NCBI RefSeq assembly: GCF_030272615.1
Contig: NC_081407.1
Coordinates: 268,228,075-268,292,074, forward strand
Reading direction: 5' to 3'
DNA: 64,000 nucleotides
From: Cryptomeria japonica
Taxonomy: Eukaryota > Streptophyta > Pinopsida > Cupressales > Cupressaceae
Positions 1 to 11,322 of the stretch are shown here, in pieces (the stretch's first letter is position 1; every line of letters begins with the position of its first letter). Under the pieces are notes generated by a model, which did not search any database, had not been told where the DNA came from, and worked only from the letters and a program-made list of their open reading frames with translations. The translations under genes were made by a program, and so were the position numbers.

Positions 1-327
1 TCCAAATTATCATCAATCCCCAACCAATATATCTATCCAATCATCCATCCAATCTTGGGTAACCTCCCCCTTCTTCTTTCTAACATCAATCCATTCTTCC
101 ACAATCATTTTCATTCCATCCTCAAGGACTTAGCACATTAATCTAATCAAATCTCCAAAATCCCAATCGATCCTAATCAACCCAATCAATCAATTTATCT
201 AATCAATCAATCAATCAACCTCATCCTAAGGTCACCACTTTGTGAAAATTCAATTTAAACCTTTATCTTCAATCAATCATCAATTGGCTTTTTGTACTTA
301 GGAAAGAACCTCCCCCAAGTACCTTTG

Positions 328-944
328 CTTAATCATTTGGGTTGATCAAAACCCTAAATCCTTTGCCCTATTTTGCTTAGGCATGCAAGTCCACCCTAAG
401 TAGAATAAGGTTTAATCATTTGGATTCTTTTCCCTATTTTGCTTAGGCACCAAGTCCACCCTAAGTAGAAGAAGGCTTAATCATTTAGATCCTTTGCCCT
501 ATTTTTCTTAGGCACGCAAGTCTACCCTAAGTAGAAGAAGGCTTAATCATTTGGATCCTTTGTCCTGTTTTTCTTAGGCATGCAAGTCCACCCTAAGTAG
601 AATAAGATTTAACCATTTGGATCCTTTGCCATATATTTTGCTTAGGCACGCAAGTCCACCCTAAGTAGAATAAGGTTGAGCCATTTGGATCCTTTGCCCT
701 ATATTTTTCTTAGGCACGCAAGTCCACCCTAAGTAGAAGAAGGTTTAATCATTTGGATCATTTGCCCTATTTTGCTTAGGCACACAAGTCAACCCTAAGT
801 AGAAGAAGGCTTAACCATTCAAATCCTTTTTCCCTATTTTGCTTAGGCACATAAGTATACCCTAAGTAGAAGAAGGCTTAATCATTCAGATCCTTTTTGC
901 CCTATTTTGCTTAGGAACATAAGGCTATCCTAAGTAGAAGAAGG
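328..944 (+). repeat. Tandem repeat, nine units of about 66 bp
   Basis: Nine consecutive units share the core GCTTAGGCACGCAAGTCCAC followed by CCTAAGTAGAAGAAGG and then TTAATCATTTGGATCC. Units start near 328, 410, 476, 542, 608, 676, 744, 810 and 877. The first carries an extra stretch of about 17 bp and the last is the most diverged. The array sits in the region after pol of Gy-Z, where Tat-lineage elements often carry arrays that can seed satellite DNA (family knowledge). Confidence 0.9.
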
Positions 945-2392
945 ATTAAGGTTTTATTTTCATCCAAATAAATCTTGTCCTAACCCAAGGACCAATCCAA
1001 TCTAATCAAATTCAACCCAATCCAAGCAAATCAAATCAAATCAATCCAATCTAAAGTTGCTAAGTCATAGTCCTAATCTTCATTGAACATCATCTCATTG
1101 CTTTTTTTCAATCAAGTCTATCCAATCCCAACTTATCCCCCAATATTCTTGCACTCTACACTTGGGGGCAAGCTTCATCCATGCTATCCTACTATCTTCT
1201 TTATCCATATCCATTATTCTCTATCCTCATCCTATCTGAGTCCATTCTCCTTTCCTATCTTTGGTCTTGACTATCCTATCCATATCCTCCATCTCATATC
1301 CCTCATCTTATCCAAATTCATCCCTCATTCCTACCTTTCATCTTGATCTTGTCATTGGTCCCCCTCCATTTATCCTATATCCACAATCATATCCAATCCA
1401 ATTCAATCGTATTCCCCATCTCATCCAATCATATCATATCATATTCCCCATCCCATCCAATCCTATTGAATCCCCGTTCCATTTTATCCAATCCATGTAT
1501 GACCCCAATCACACTGAGATTTTTCCATCTATCTGACTTGCGCATAATCCAAACACCCATCCATACTGTGTTAACCAAATCTAAGAAACAATCCTCTCAC
1601 CTAGAGATCCTATACACCATCTTGTCTCTTGCATCTATCAATCTATCTGTGCCCTGCCCATTGGGATGCATCCTTCCCATATCTGACAGTTTATCCAAAT
1701 CCATCTTCCTACCCATCAGGATGTATCCTTCCCATGTCTGGTAGCCTAACAAAATCTATCTCCCACTCTTGGCAAGAGATGTCATGATTGATCTTGTCAC
1801 TTTGATTTTCATCTTGTGTCTCAGGACTATACCTGTTCAGTGCTGCCCTGATCATCCTATATCTCGACATGTCTTGGTTAGTGTATAATTGGACATTGTT
1901 TTTGTGGTATAGCATGCTTGATGGTTTCTCTTGTATGATCCTACAGTCTCACATTTACATCATCATCAATGTTTGCGAACCTATGTACATAGAGATACCT
2001 ATTGTTTGAGAGTCTAGTCCACGCTTCAATATTCAAAACACCCCGATTCCTATAATCATTGGTGTGGATAATCTTTGGCAATATCAAAACTAGTTTTGCT
2101 CTCCACATCTACACAACAAGAAATCTCATCCACTCAATTTCATTCATTTATCCCATTTCACTCATTTATCCTGGAGACTCCAATTTATTCATTCACTCCC
2201 CCTTCATCATCTTCATTTATTTTCATTATCTAGTCCTCCTATCTATTTTGAGAGCACACTTGTGTTCTTAGAACCCACATGTCCTCTCGATGGGGCATAC
2301 CACTACCTTTTCGTCATCCTTCCTCATCTCACCTATGACTGGGGCATCATGCTACTAGCCCTTATTCTTTCCATCCACTATGTTTTACCCTT

Positions 2393-2439
2393 CTTTGATA
2401 TAACATCATTTCATGATGCTATATCAAAGAGGGGCAAAA
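2393..2439 (+). promoter_or_regulatory. Hairpin plus polypurine tract before the Gy-Z 3' LTR
   Basis: An inverted repeat (CTTTGATATAACATCAT at 2393-2409 against its near complement at 2412-2429, one internal mismatch) leads straight into the purine run AAAGAGGGGCAAAA at 2426-2439, and the LTR starts at 2440. The polypurine tract primes plus-strand DNA synthesis in LTR elements. The 3' arm of the hairpin overlaps the first purines. The same layout recurs before the Gy-A LTR. Confidence 0.75.
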
Positions 2440-3521
2440 TGTAGACACCTAAAATTAAATAAATTAATATTTAATTAATTTAAGCCTATCAACACAATTA
2501 ACCAGATTAATTGTGTTAATTCCCTTCTTCTAAAGGTGAATTAAATCAAATCTAATCAATCTTATCACTATAGTCCAATAATTAATTTATCAATAAATTA
2601 ATTATTTTCCCAATCTTCTAAAGTCACCTCAGCCATTATTTCTTCTAAAACCCACTTAGTTAATTAATTTTAATTAATTAACTTAATTAAAGTGATTCCT
2701 ACAAATCACTTCTTCTAATCCTCTCTTAGCTTAATTAATTCTTCTAGAAGCATGATTATCACCATTTCTCCAATTTTATATTCCTCCACTCATGTCACAT
2801 CGCCTTGATCCTTTCAAAGAAATTCAAATTCTTTGAGTCTCCCCATGCATCCTCTTCCCAATAATTTTTAATTCCTTTATCCATTTATTCTTCCCACACA
2901 TCCTCTCATTTTGGAATTTTTAATTCCTCTCCCCTTTCTCCAAGGAATTTTTAATTCCCTTTTCTCTTCCCAAGGTACTTGGGAGACCTTCCCCATGAAC
3001 CTTGAGAGGTGTGGAGACAAGAAATGCCTTTATGGAATATCTCTTGAATACCACACCTTGTCCTCTCAATCCATGTGCTCCCTCTCAAATCAATCTCAAC
3101 CCTTCTTCCCAGATCAATCTTAGCCCTTCATTTTGGTTTCCTCCAATCTATAAATTGGAGTCTCTTCTCCTCACAAATCATGCACTCCCATCATACTCTC
3201 ATGTTGTCCATTTGAGGATGAAAATCATCTATCATGCCATCATAATGCCAAAATCTCTCCATAGTCAATTCCTATCCATCATCATTCAGGTCCAAATCTA
3301 ATCCAAATCTACTAATCTTGTTGTGTAGTGGAGAGCAATCCACATCCCAAAGAAGGAGCCAATCCAATTAAGTGAGGAAGGGGTGCATTCCTCATTTCAT
3401 CCAAGGTTCAATCAGAGGAACAAGAGAGGCTCCTCTCTTGCAAGGTATAATCTAGTTAGCTTGTTGTCTTCATTTAGCTTTTTATGATTATTTGGATTGA
3501 GCTAACCTACTAACCCTTGCA
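2440..3521 (+). repeat. 3' LTR of Gy-Z (family TGTAGACACC)
   Basis: It starts TGTAGACACCTAAAA right after a polypurine tract. The first 300 bp are AT-rich with many TTAATTAA palindromes, and a TATA-like CTATAAATT lies at 3148-3156. The right end is placed at ...CCTTGCA because protein similarity to a gypsy pol begins just after it. That boundary is approximate, since the partner LTR and target duplication are outside the window. No primer-binding site follows, so this is not the 5' LTR of Gy-A. Confidence 0.65.
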
Positions 3522-4627
3522 TGAAAGTTTTCCCTTGGTTCAATTCTTACACCTACGATAATGCAGCAAACGTCATTATCATCAAAGAGAAAATGACAAT
3601 AGAACCAACACATGCCATTACTCAAAGTAAGGCTAAGGTAACATTCCCTGGTATGACAAATAATGCAATATCTAACTCGAGGCAATATAACATAGTAGAT
3701 CAATTACAAAAGACTCTCACGTAGATATCAATCCTAGAGATACTAAAACTCTCACCAATGCATAAGGAAATATTAGAAAAGGCTCTAGTTGAAACCATAG
3801 TCTCTAAAGACTTGGATGTTGATCAGTTCCAAACCATGGCGGGACACCTCATAGCTTCTCCTTTCCTATCATTCACAGAACATGGTGACATGTCATTGCA
3901 ACATCCCCATAATCCTCTACTACACATTGAAGTGCTTATTCATAAAACACACATCAAACGTGTTCTCATAGACGAAGGAGCATGCTTGAATATTTGTGCA
4001 TTGAGTTTAGTGTGTGCCCTAGGTTTTTTAGAAGAAGCAGTGGATCCTATAAAGAAAATAACAATCAAAGCATATGATGAAGATGAGCGATCCTCAAAGG
4101 GAACATTGATATTACCACTCAGGATAGGACCAGTTCAAAGAGATAGAGTCTATCAAGTCCTAGACTTGAATCTATCTTATAGCATTCTTCTAGGCAGACC
4201 ATGGATCCATGATATGCAGGCATTCCCTTCGATATATCACCAATGTATTAAATTCCCTTATAATGGACAAGAGGTAAAAATTTCAATAGATTCAACTCAA
4301 TATTGCAGCAATTTGAGGCCATCTCAGGATGCCACAGTTCCTCGTAACATAGAAGCAGTCTTTCCTATCTCATCATCCCAAGAAAAACTGTTGACATCAA
4401 CCTTAGAAAATTTTGATAAGTTGAACTTGAATGATAAGGGAATAGGAGAGTATTTTCTACAGGCTCTACCAGTTTCCCCAAAATCTTATGAGAAACCAAC
4501 AAGTTCACAACCACAACTCTCACAAAAACCTCTTCAAATATTTGATGGAGCCTTTGTTAGAGCAGGGACATTATTTGAAGAAGCTAGGGACAAGGATGTG
4601 CTAGAATGGTTATATAAGGATGAATAA
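3522..4627 (+). pseudogene. Gy-A protease region (retropepsin-like)
   Basis: One frame runs from 3522 to 4627 with a TAG near 3723. It begins with the spacer that normally links gag to protease (the motif ISILEIL, then MHKEILEKAL). A pepsin-like fold follows: VLIDEGACLNIC around residue 70-80 counted from the ATG at 3758, and the late motif ILLGRPWIH at about 143-151. Retropepsins use D-T/S-G to cleave the Gag-Pol polyprotein. Here the triplet is D-E-G, so the active site looks altered. Frame and spacing match the protease of Gy-D at 48.2 kb. The capsid part of gag is absent, because the Gy-Z LTR lies directly upstream. Confidence 0.8.
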
Positions 4628-6230
4628 GTTCAATAGAAAATAAATAATGTCAGTATACCCATAGAAAAATGTAGAAAAGGATTTAGCATCTTACAAAAAA
4701 TGGGATACACTGGAATAGGTTATGTGGTAAAAAGAAAAGAAGGTCTTCTAGAACCCGTACAACCTAAATCTCAAATGGCTAAAGACAAATCAATCTTAGG
4801 GTATGGACACGTTACTATAGAAGAAGAAACCCATTCTAAACAACAAAAAGATGACAAAAGACAAGAGGAACTTGCAATCCAAAGAGAGGAATCAACTGCT
4901 AGAAAATAAGAAGAAGAAAACAATAGAAGATAAGAGGAATTGACAATTCAAAGGGCGGAAGCAGCCACTGATCAACAATAACAACAACAAGAACTCACCA
5001 TTAAAAAGGAAGAGACTACCTATGAATAGATCCAAAGAGTCCAAGCAAGTACAGAACCTGAATCAAAACAAGAGACAAAAATTGTATCAATTGTTAGTCA
5101 ACTCTTCTCACCATATAACATCCCTGTCAAATACAGTGGCATAATCTTAGAGAGTGATTCTAAAACAGACTCACATGAGTATAAGTGGGATCTAATATCA
5201 CCGTATGATTTGTTAGGGAAAGAAAATGAAGATGCAATAGGCTTAGGGAATGAGCGGGTCACTACAGAGCAAGGAACATATTCCACCAAATAAAAGGATG
5301 AACATGCTAAAAAACAAGAAGAATAAAACAAGAGAAGACAAGAAGAAGTAGCAGAAGTAGCCATAATCAGAAATTAAAACAACAAAATGATACAAAAACC
5401 AAATCAATCCCCAGTCAACAAGTACCAAAAATGAGAAGAAGTCAAGAGGAACTGATAGCAAGCCAAACAGGATAAATAATCAGCCTCAAGGAAGTAGAGT
5501 ATGAGAGAAGAAAAGAAATGGCAAGAAAAGTAGCATAAGCTACCCAAATATGTACATTACAAGCTAGCAATGAATTAGATACATATTCTGAAATATCTTC
5601 TAAAGAATCTTGTGATACAAAATATGTATATATTGATTTAGTCCATGCATATGTGGGCCAAAAGTTAGAATATAGGCCACTTGAATATGAATCACAAACT
5701 AACGATTCTAACTTCACTGAGACCAATTGGAGGGTGATCAAGAGAACGTATCTTGGGGAGAGTGATATCCTTAACTCAACTGAAACAACAACAAACTTTG
5801 ACAATTATGTCATGACTGTTGAAGTCTTAAAAATTAACCAATCAAACTATCCTTTACCCTTAATACACCCATAACTTATTGACTGGGACATCACCGCAAT
5901 CAGTAAAGTTGACACCTTCCGAAACAACCATGCTATAGTTGTATATCTCAATACCGTTGAACCCGTAATACCCAAAAGAGCTTCCACTAGTGAATCTAAT
6001 AACACATCTTCTAGTCAAGGGGGTGCCAAATCTTCCAGTCGCAAAAGTGAAATTAAAGAATTAAAAAGAAGGTCTAATGCTGAAAACCATTTTATGGAAA
6101 CATTAGACTAATCAAAGATAAAATAAAGGGCAAATCTGAGGGTAAAAACCTCCTTGAGGCACCTAAGATGGAAGATTTGACACCATCCAGAAACATTTTC
6201 AAGAGAGATCAACTATCGTAATTGAACCTA
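4628..6230 (+). pseudogene. Gy-A protease-RT spacer with G-patch-like motif
   Basis: The frame of the protease continues with repeated stops. At about 4680-4810 it reads like a G-patch (KMGYTGIGYVVKRKEG, later ILGYG), a glycine-rich RNA-binding module. Gy-D has a clearer copy at the equivalent place, and I recall G-patches in other plant gypsy polyproteins. Downstream (4850-5500) the reading is a highly charged E/K/Q-rich spacer with many stops, rather like a coiled coil. From 5500 to 6200 only scattered pieces can be aligned. The region ends with the conserved lead-in to RT (FAWSYTDMPRLDP). Confidence 0.55.
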
Positions 6231-7060
6231 CAAAAGCAGTCAACATTGGTACTCCAGAGAATCCCAAGATTCTTCATCCTGCAACATCTTTATCGGAACA
6301 AGAGAGAAAAGACTACAATGACTTCTTCAAGAGAAGGAAAATCAACTTTGCCTGGTCATACACAGATATGCCAAGACTAGATCCATACCTCATCATGCAT
6401 CACCTCAATGTCGCTTCAGGAGATAAGCCAGTCAAGAAAAAACTTAGGAAGATGCACCCTCACATTGCTCTTCTAGTCAAAGCAGAGTTGAAGAAACTAT
6501 TGGATGTAGGATTCATAATACTATTTGCATATCTAGACTGGGTGTCAAATATTGTACCTATATCAAAATCGGATAAGAGTATCAGAGTGTGCATAGACTT
6601 TAGGGACTTGAACAAGGCATGCCCAAAAGATGATTTTCCACTACCAAGCATTGACATCATTGTAGATCTTACAACAGGTCATGAAATGTTCTCTTTAATG
6701 GACGGTTTCTAAAGGTACAACCAAATCAAGATAGCCCTTGAAGATAAAGAGAAAACAACATTCACGTATAGGTTAGAGAAATACAAGTTAAGATTGAATC
6801 CAAAGAAGTGTTCTTTCAGGGTCACATCAGGCAATCTTTTGGGATATATCTTATCCACTTGAGGAATAAAAGTTGATCCAGCAAAGGTAAAAGTTGTAAT
6901 TGAAATTGAATCACCGAAGAACATCAGTCAGTTTCATTCTCTACAAGGGGTGATTGCAGTCAATAAGAAGGTTCATAGCACAATTGGTTGATCGTTGTCA
7001 TCCATTCACTCACTTATTTCACAAGAATGTTCCATTCAGATGGAATGACAAATGTTAGGA
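6231..7060 (+). pseudogene. Gy-A reverse transcriptase, active site deleted
   Basis: The N-terminal RT half is good: AELKKLLDVGFI, then IRVCIDFRDLNKACPKDDF and DIIVDLTTGHEMFSLMDGF, ending at a TAA at 6710. The reading continues as RYNQIKIALEDKEKTTF and then jumps near 6767 directly to YRLEKYKLRLNPKKCSF. In Gy-D the equivalent interval contains the PFGLKN motif and the catalytic YVDD. About 55 residues including the YxDD box are therefore missing. A TGA at about 6861 replaces the conserved Arg before GIKVD, as expected of CGA to TGA decay. The gene cannot encode a working polymerase. Confidence 0.88.
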
Positions 7061-7514
7061 AGTCTTCACTCAAATAAAGGAATATTTAGTAACTCCACCG
7101 GTACTAGCATCGTTGATTGAAGGAAAACCATTGTTGCTTTACATCTCAGCTACAAAAGTATCACTAGGAGCTCTCCTGGTGCAACACAACAATGAAGGAA
7201 AAGAATCAACAATCTACTATTTCAACACAACTCTAGTGGGTTATGAGTTAAACTACACAACCGTGGAGAAAACATGCATAGCAGTAGTGTTAGCAACCCA
7301 AAAGTTGCAACATTATATGCTCACACATTTAGTGAAGCTGATTGCCAAGATCGATCCTATAAAATATCTGCTAAGCAAGGAAACACTAATAGGTCGACTA
7401 GCTAAATGGGTCATGGTGCTGAGTGAATTTGACATTGTATGTTGATTGAAAAGCTATAAAAGGACAAGCAATTGCGGATCAACTAGTTGAAGTGCCCTGC
7501 ATGATGATACACCA
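7061..7514 (+). pseudogene. Gy-A RT-linked RNase H (catalytic Asp lost)
   Basis: The frame 7113-7445 reads PLLLYISATKVSLGALLVQH, then YYFNTTLVGYELNYTTVEK and LIGRLAKWVMVLSEFDI. These are the ordinary Ty3/gypsy RNase H and connection segments. The first catalytic Asp, normally in a T-D-A-S context after LLY, is replaced by S-A-T. This agrees with the known degeneration of this domain in Tat elements, where the second RNase H takes over. The frame breaks at 7443 and shifts twice before the next domain at 7515. Confidence 0.82.
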
Positions 7515-8476
7515 TTGCACATTGAATTTCCTAATGCAGATGTCCTCATTGTCAACAAGAAGACTTGGGAATTGTATTTTAATGGCTCTTACACACAACA
7601 TGGATCAAGTGTAGGAATTCTATTCATAACACCTCAGGGCCACACTATCCCTAAATCATACAGGCTAAACTTCCCATGTACAAATAATACAATGGACTAT
7701 GAAGCACTAGTCCTTGGTCTCAAGATGACCATTGAATGGAATATCACAAAGTTGCATATTTATGGTGATTCACAACTAGTTATCAACCATATAAATGATG
7801 AGTGCCAAACCAAGGATGATAAAATGATGCCCTACAAGAAATTGGTTGATGATTTCAAGAAATACTTTACAAAGATCACTTTTGTTCAAATCCCAAGAAA
7901 TGAAAATAAAGCAACAGATGCTATGGAAACAATAGCATCTCTTTTACAAACTCAAGAAAATCAAGAGCATTATGAATTCTTAGTGGAAGAACTCTTTTAT
8001 CCAGCCCATGATTCCCTTTACACACAAATCATCTGCAATATATCCAAAACCGATTCCTCATGATATGGCCCAAAATATCTTTACTTGAAAGATGATCTCA
8101 AGATGGCCATTGAATGGAATATCACAAAGTTGCATATTTATGGTGATTCACAACTAGTTATCAACCATATAAATGATGAGTGCCAAACCAAGGATGATAA
8201 AATGATGCCCTACAAGAAATTGGTTGATGATTTCAAGAAATACTTTGTAGAGATCACTTTTGTTCAAATCCCAAAGAATGAAAATAAAGCAACAGATGCT
8301 ATGGCAACAATTGCATCTCTTTTACAAACTCAAGAAAATCAAGAGCATTATGAATTCCTAGTGGAAGAACTCTTTTATCCAGCCCATGATTCCCTTTACA
8401 CACAAATCATCTGCAATATATCCAAAACTGATTCCTCACGATATGGCCCAACATATCTTTACTTGAAAGATAATAT
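7515..8476 (+). pseudogene. Gy-A archaeal-type RNase H with internal duplication
   Basis: The second RNase H begins WELYFNGSYTQHGSSVGILF and contains MDYEALVLGLK, IYGDSQLVINHI and the C-terminal NENKATDAM. It would remove RNA from the RNA-DNA hybrid. The first catalytic Asp of the Y-F-D-G-S motif is Asn here, while the Glu in YEAL and the Asp in GDSQL remain. The C-terminal two thirds, with the following linker, occur twice in tandem (see the 378-bp repeat). The first copy stops at a TGA at about 8061, where the second copy has CGA (Arg). Gy-D carries an intact version. Confidence 0.87.
7721..8476 (+). repeat. In-frame 378-bp tandem duplication within the Gy-A RNase H
   Basis: CAAGATGACCATTGAATGG at 7721 recurs as CAAGATGGCCATTGAATGG at 8099, an offset of 378 bp (126 codons). 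Similarity continues to the end of unit two near 8476, where TTTACTTGAAAGAT is shared. The two units differ by few substitutions, including TGA versus CGA at the linker and Thr-Lys versus Val-Glu before the ITFVQIP motif. Because the offset is a multiple of three, the duplication did not by itself break the frame. Confidence 0.93.
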
Positions 8477-9112
8477 CCTTCCCCCATATCTTTCGCAAAA
8501 CCAAAAATAAAACTTTATCCATCAATCCGCTCATTATACCATTATTGTTGATACCCTTTACATACGAGGTTTGGATAACACTCTCCTCAAGTGCCTCGAA
8601 CATGATGAATCTGAAAAAAACCTTAATAAATTCCATGAAGGTATTAGTGACACATATTCAATTGGTCTTATGCTGGCTAAGAAACTCATACGCTTGGGTT
8701 ATTATCGGCCCACTATGGAAAGATATTCCTTCACATGTGCTAAGAAATGTAAACAATGTCAAATTCATGACAATCTAATACATGCACTAGCACAAGAGTT
8801 GCATCCTTTGGTAAGATCATGGTCGTTTTTATCAATGGGGTCTAGACCTAGTAGGAAAGATTCACCCTTCATCTTCAAATGGACACAAGTTCATCCTGCC
8901 TGCCACATAATACTTTACTAAATGGATTGAAGCAGTGCCCTTAACAAAAGTGATAGGGAAACAAATAGCTTCTTCTATCCTAAATTATATCATCTGATGC
9001 TATGGCATTCCCATCTCCATTATCACTGATAATGGAAGACCTTTTAAGAATCAAGATGTGCAAAAACTATGTGAGTGATTCCAAATCCAACATAGATTCT
9101 CAACACCCTACT
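8477..9112 (+). pseudogene. Gy-A integrase, N-terminal and core part
   Basis: From about 8520 the reading resembles the region before integrase (AHYTIIVDTLYIRGLD), followed by the zinc-binding domain: HEGISDTYS where a second His is expected, then LIRLGYYRPTMERYSF and CKKCKQC-like CAKKCKQC. The second His of the HHCC finger seems lost. The catalytic core is spread over more than one frame. A reading with W-G-L-D and one with I-T-D-N-G-R-P-F are both present, so two of the three acidic residues can be located. The piece is cut at 9112 by a solo copia LTR. Confidence 0.82.
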
Positions 9113-10036
9113 TGTTGGCAATTGACACTCATCTAGTTTAGTTGTGTTGTCATTGATGGTAACACATATCATTTTGGGTTGGACAATTAACCGGTACTCA
9201 ATGGTATTCATGATTTAGCAACCAACATTCAAGGGAAACCGAAAAACTAGGAACCGGTATATGAGGCCGACATAGGAGATTGATCCGACAGGTCTACATG
9301 GTAGCAATCAACAACATCGATCATGAAGTTTGATGTATTTATTTTTGTTTAAGCTGACATGTAAATAAATTGTAATATCATTGTAAGCTGACATAAGGCA
9401 TTTATGTTTATGTTTGGGAAGGGTATTTAAGTTAGTCTGGTTAGGTTATTTTGGAGATATATACACATATATGTGAGAGATAGTAATGTGATATTGTGCG
9501 AGCAATGTTGATCAACTGAATGTGAATATAATATTCTGTAGTCGGTCTTGGTTATTGGTTTAGAGGTTTGGGATGCAGATTAAGTTACCGGTAAAGGAGG
9601 ACACAGTGAAAACTAGTACAAACAGTGCTTGAATCGAAACTCATCTAGCATAGCAGATGCATTCTCTGAGTTCAAAATTTTGTTTGTAAACCAGTATTTG
9701 GTGTTTGTAGTCAGTGAGGCTCCTCTTGTGATGAGCAGTGCGCTCTAGGCTGTTGGCCTTTTTGCATGTGCAGCCCCCTATTGTAATATTTATTCATTTG
9801 GCCAGTGGATAGATTTTGTGGGTCACCAATCCCACCGTGGTTTTTCCTCTTTGAGGTTTTCCACGTATAAATATTTGTGTTATGGTGTATGTACTTATGG
9901 TGGCATCATTTATACTTGTTGTTATATTCTTTTATGGTTACCAATTACCGAAACACTTTATTAATAAGGTTAAAATTGATCTCACTGGTAGAACACTGAT
10001 TCACCCCCCCCCTCTCAGTGTTCTTGGATTCCAACA
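9113..10036 (+). mobile_element. Co-F: solo copia-type LTR, 924 bp
   Basis: The segment starts TGTTGGCAATTG, ends GGATTCCAACA, and is flanked by the perfect 5-bp duplication CTACT (9108-9112 and 10037-10041). It interrupts Gy-A integrase, whose reading resumes immediately after the right copy. TGTTGG/CCAACA termini, the CACCCCCCCC-rich 3' part and the layout resemble the LTRs of the copia element at 29.8 kb. No internal coding sequence is present, so it is a solo LTR left by LTR-LTR recombination. A TATA-like AGATATATACAC lies near 9453. Confidence 0.93.
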
Positions 10037-10081
10037 CTACTATCCTCAAGGGAATGGTCAAGATGAGGAATCCAACAAAAC
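10037..10081 (+). pseudogene. Gy-A integrase sliver with the catalytic Glu motif
   Basis: Forty-five bases read Y-P-Q-G-N-G-Q-D-E-E-S-N-K, the block holding the third acidic residue of integrase (usual context N-G-Q-A-E). It directly continues the reading that stops at 9112, and it is followed by the insertion of Gy-B. It begins with the right copy of the CTACT duplication and ends with the left copy of the AAAAC duplication. Confidence 0.88.
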
Positions 10082-11322
10082 TGTAGCATCGTAAAATTGC
10101 GACACTTGCAATTTCGACTGCATTTGGGTCTTCACGATGGCGGTGCAATGTTGAACCTCAATGGAGACCCCGAAACCTATTTACGACATCAAAAACTACA
10201 TCTTTCTGCACCTTGGCCTGATCCTCCTTGCACCCTGCTGTCCCGGGAGGTGGGACCATGGCGCCCAGTGCCCTAGTCCTTCAGGACCATGCCGCCCAGC
10301 GCCCTGGTCCTTGGCCCTATTTTGGGCCCGGTCTCTTGTTGGGCATCGGGTCTTCAAGTTTGCAATTTGGAAAATAGTGCTCCTAGGTCGGCCTAAGGTC
10401 GAAAAAATCAGTCTCCTAACCCTAATTGAAAAGTATATAAACTACATTTCCCCTCCCAGAAGAGGGGGAAAAAAAAAAAAAAAAAGGAGAAAAACATATG
10501 TGTGCAAGAGGCGGAAGCGATAGGCAAACATTCAAACATTCAAGTATTCAAGCATTCCTTCAAGCAATTGAGCATTCTAGGTCTCCATTCAAGGCTAGAT
10601 GTTGCATTCAAGACAAGGATTCAACCATTGGAGAGGAGATCACTTACAACATACAACATACAACATCATTACACCTTCGCATGTAAGAATACAAACATTC
10701 TTACAACAAGGTATCAATACTTGATTACATTACAAACACTTACATTTACAACATTCTCATTTCTTGGTTAATTCCAAAACCGGGGTTTGACCTGAAGGCA
10801 AACCCCTAATCCCTAACCCCCCAATCGTCCTCTCTTTTTTGTGTGTAGGTTGCAGGTACGCGGCTGTAATTGAAGATCTGGAATCCTTGTGCAGAGACGA
10901 ACAGATCCCCCTTCGTTTCGCGGATTTTTTGGAGGACCGTGTGCACTCCGGGCGCCATTGTCCTGTCAACTTTCGCTCAAACTTGCAGGACAGCATCGTC
11001 TCGACATTTTACTGCTAATTTTAGGTCCGTAGCTTCATCCCGTGTCCCTATCTCCGTCTACAAGTAAATCTTTCTTACTTTTACATACACTCCTAGTTCA
11101 ATCCTTCTATCTACATTCTTTACAAAATAGGGTATCCTTGCTGTCTCAACCCTTGAAACTCATTTAGAATTCAATGTTGCATTGTGTGGGATTGGATCTT
11201 GTGAGTTTCAACCCCTCTTTTGAGTGTAAAGTCTCTCCTAAGTGAAAACCATCAATCCTAGTGACCTCCTTTCTCTCTCCTTGGAGTGGGGGAACACCTA
11301 GGGTTTGATTTTCCACTTTACA
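10082..11322 (+). repeat. Gy-B 5' LTR
   Basis: It starts TGTAGCATCGTAAAATTGCG and ends TTTTCCACTTTACA. A TATA-like AGTATATAAAC lies at 10432-10442. It is 30 bp longer than the 3' LTR because a GC-rich hairpin unit is present twice (10252-10310). The long frames inside it (for example 10161-10523) are shared by both LTRs, carry no protein signature and are treated as chance. Confidence 0.93.
10252..10310 (+). repeat. GC-rich hairpin unit, two tandem copies in Gy-B 5' LTR
   Basis: Two units of about 30 bp, GGGACCATGGCG-CCCAG-TGCCCTAGTCC and GGACCATGCCG-CCCAG-CGCCCTGGTCC. Each folds into a stem with a CCCAG loop. The 3' LTR has one copy (17060-17088). Similar units occur three and four times in the LTRs of Gy-D. 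Confidence 0.88.

Larger units (their letters stand above)
1..2439 (+). other. 3' non-coding interior of an LTR retroelement (Gy-Z)
   Basis: This stretch is rich in C and T on the plus strand, has no protein-like frame, and ends in a polypurine tract directly before an LTR that starts TGTAGACACC. That places it between pol and the 3' LTR of a gypsy element whose coding part lies left of the window. Tat-type elements are known for long non-coding 3' regions with tandem repeats, and one is present at 328-944. The short frames at 1083-1744 and 2059-2444 are low-complexity and look like chance openings. Confidence 0.6.

Noticed and set aside
328-944. Regular repeats that might suggest a CRISPR array
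   Set aside because: Units are contiguous and nearly identical over their whole length, with no unique spacers, in a plant retroelement context. It is a minisatellite.
1083-1744. Overlapping plus-strand frames of 87-133 codons
   Set aside because: Low-complexity CT-rich DNA in the non-coding 3' part of Gy-Z. Frames overlap in different phases and none has a domain.
2440-3521. Reading this LTR as the 5' LTR of Gy-A
   Set aside because: It is preceded by a polypurine tract and followed by protease sequence without a primer-binding site, leader or gag. It is also clearly different from the Gy-A 3' LTR.
10161-10523. A 120-codon frame, repeated as 16914-17432
   Set aside because: Lies within both LTRs of Gy-B, crosses the hairpin units and a poly-A run, and has no domain. 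Presence in both LTRs follows from duplication of the LTR itself.
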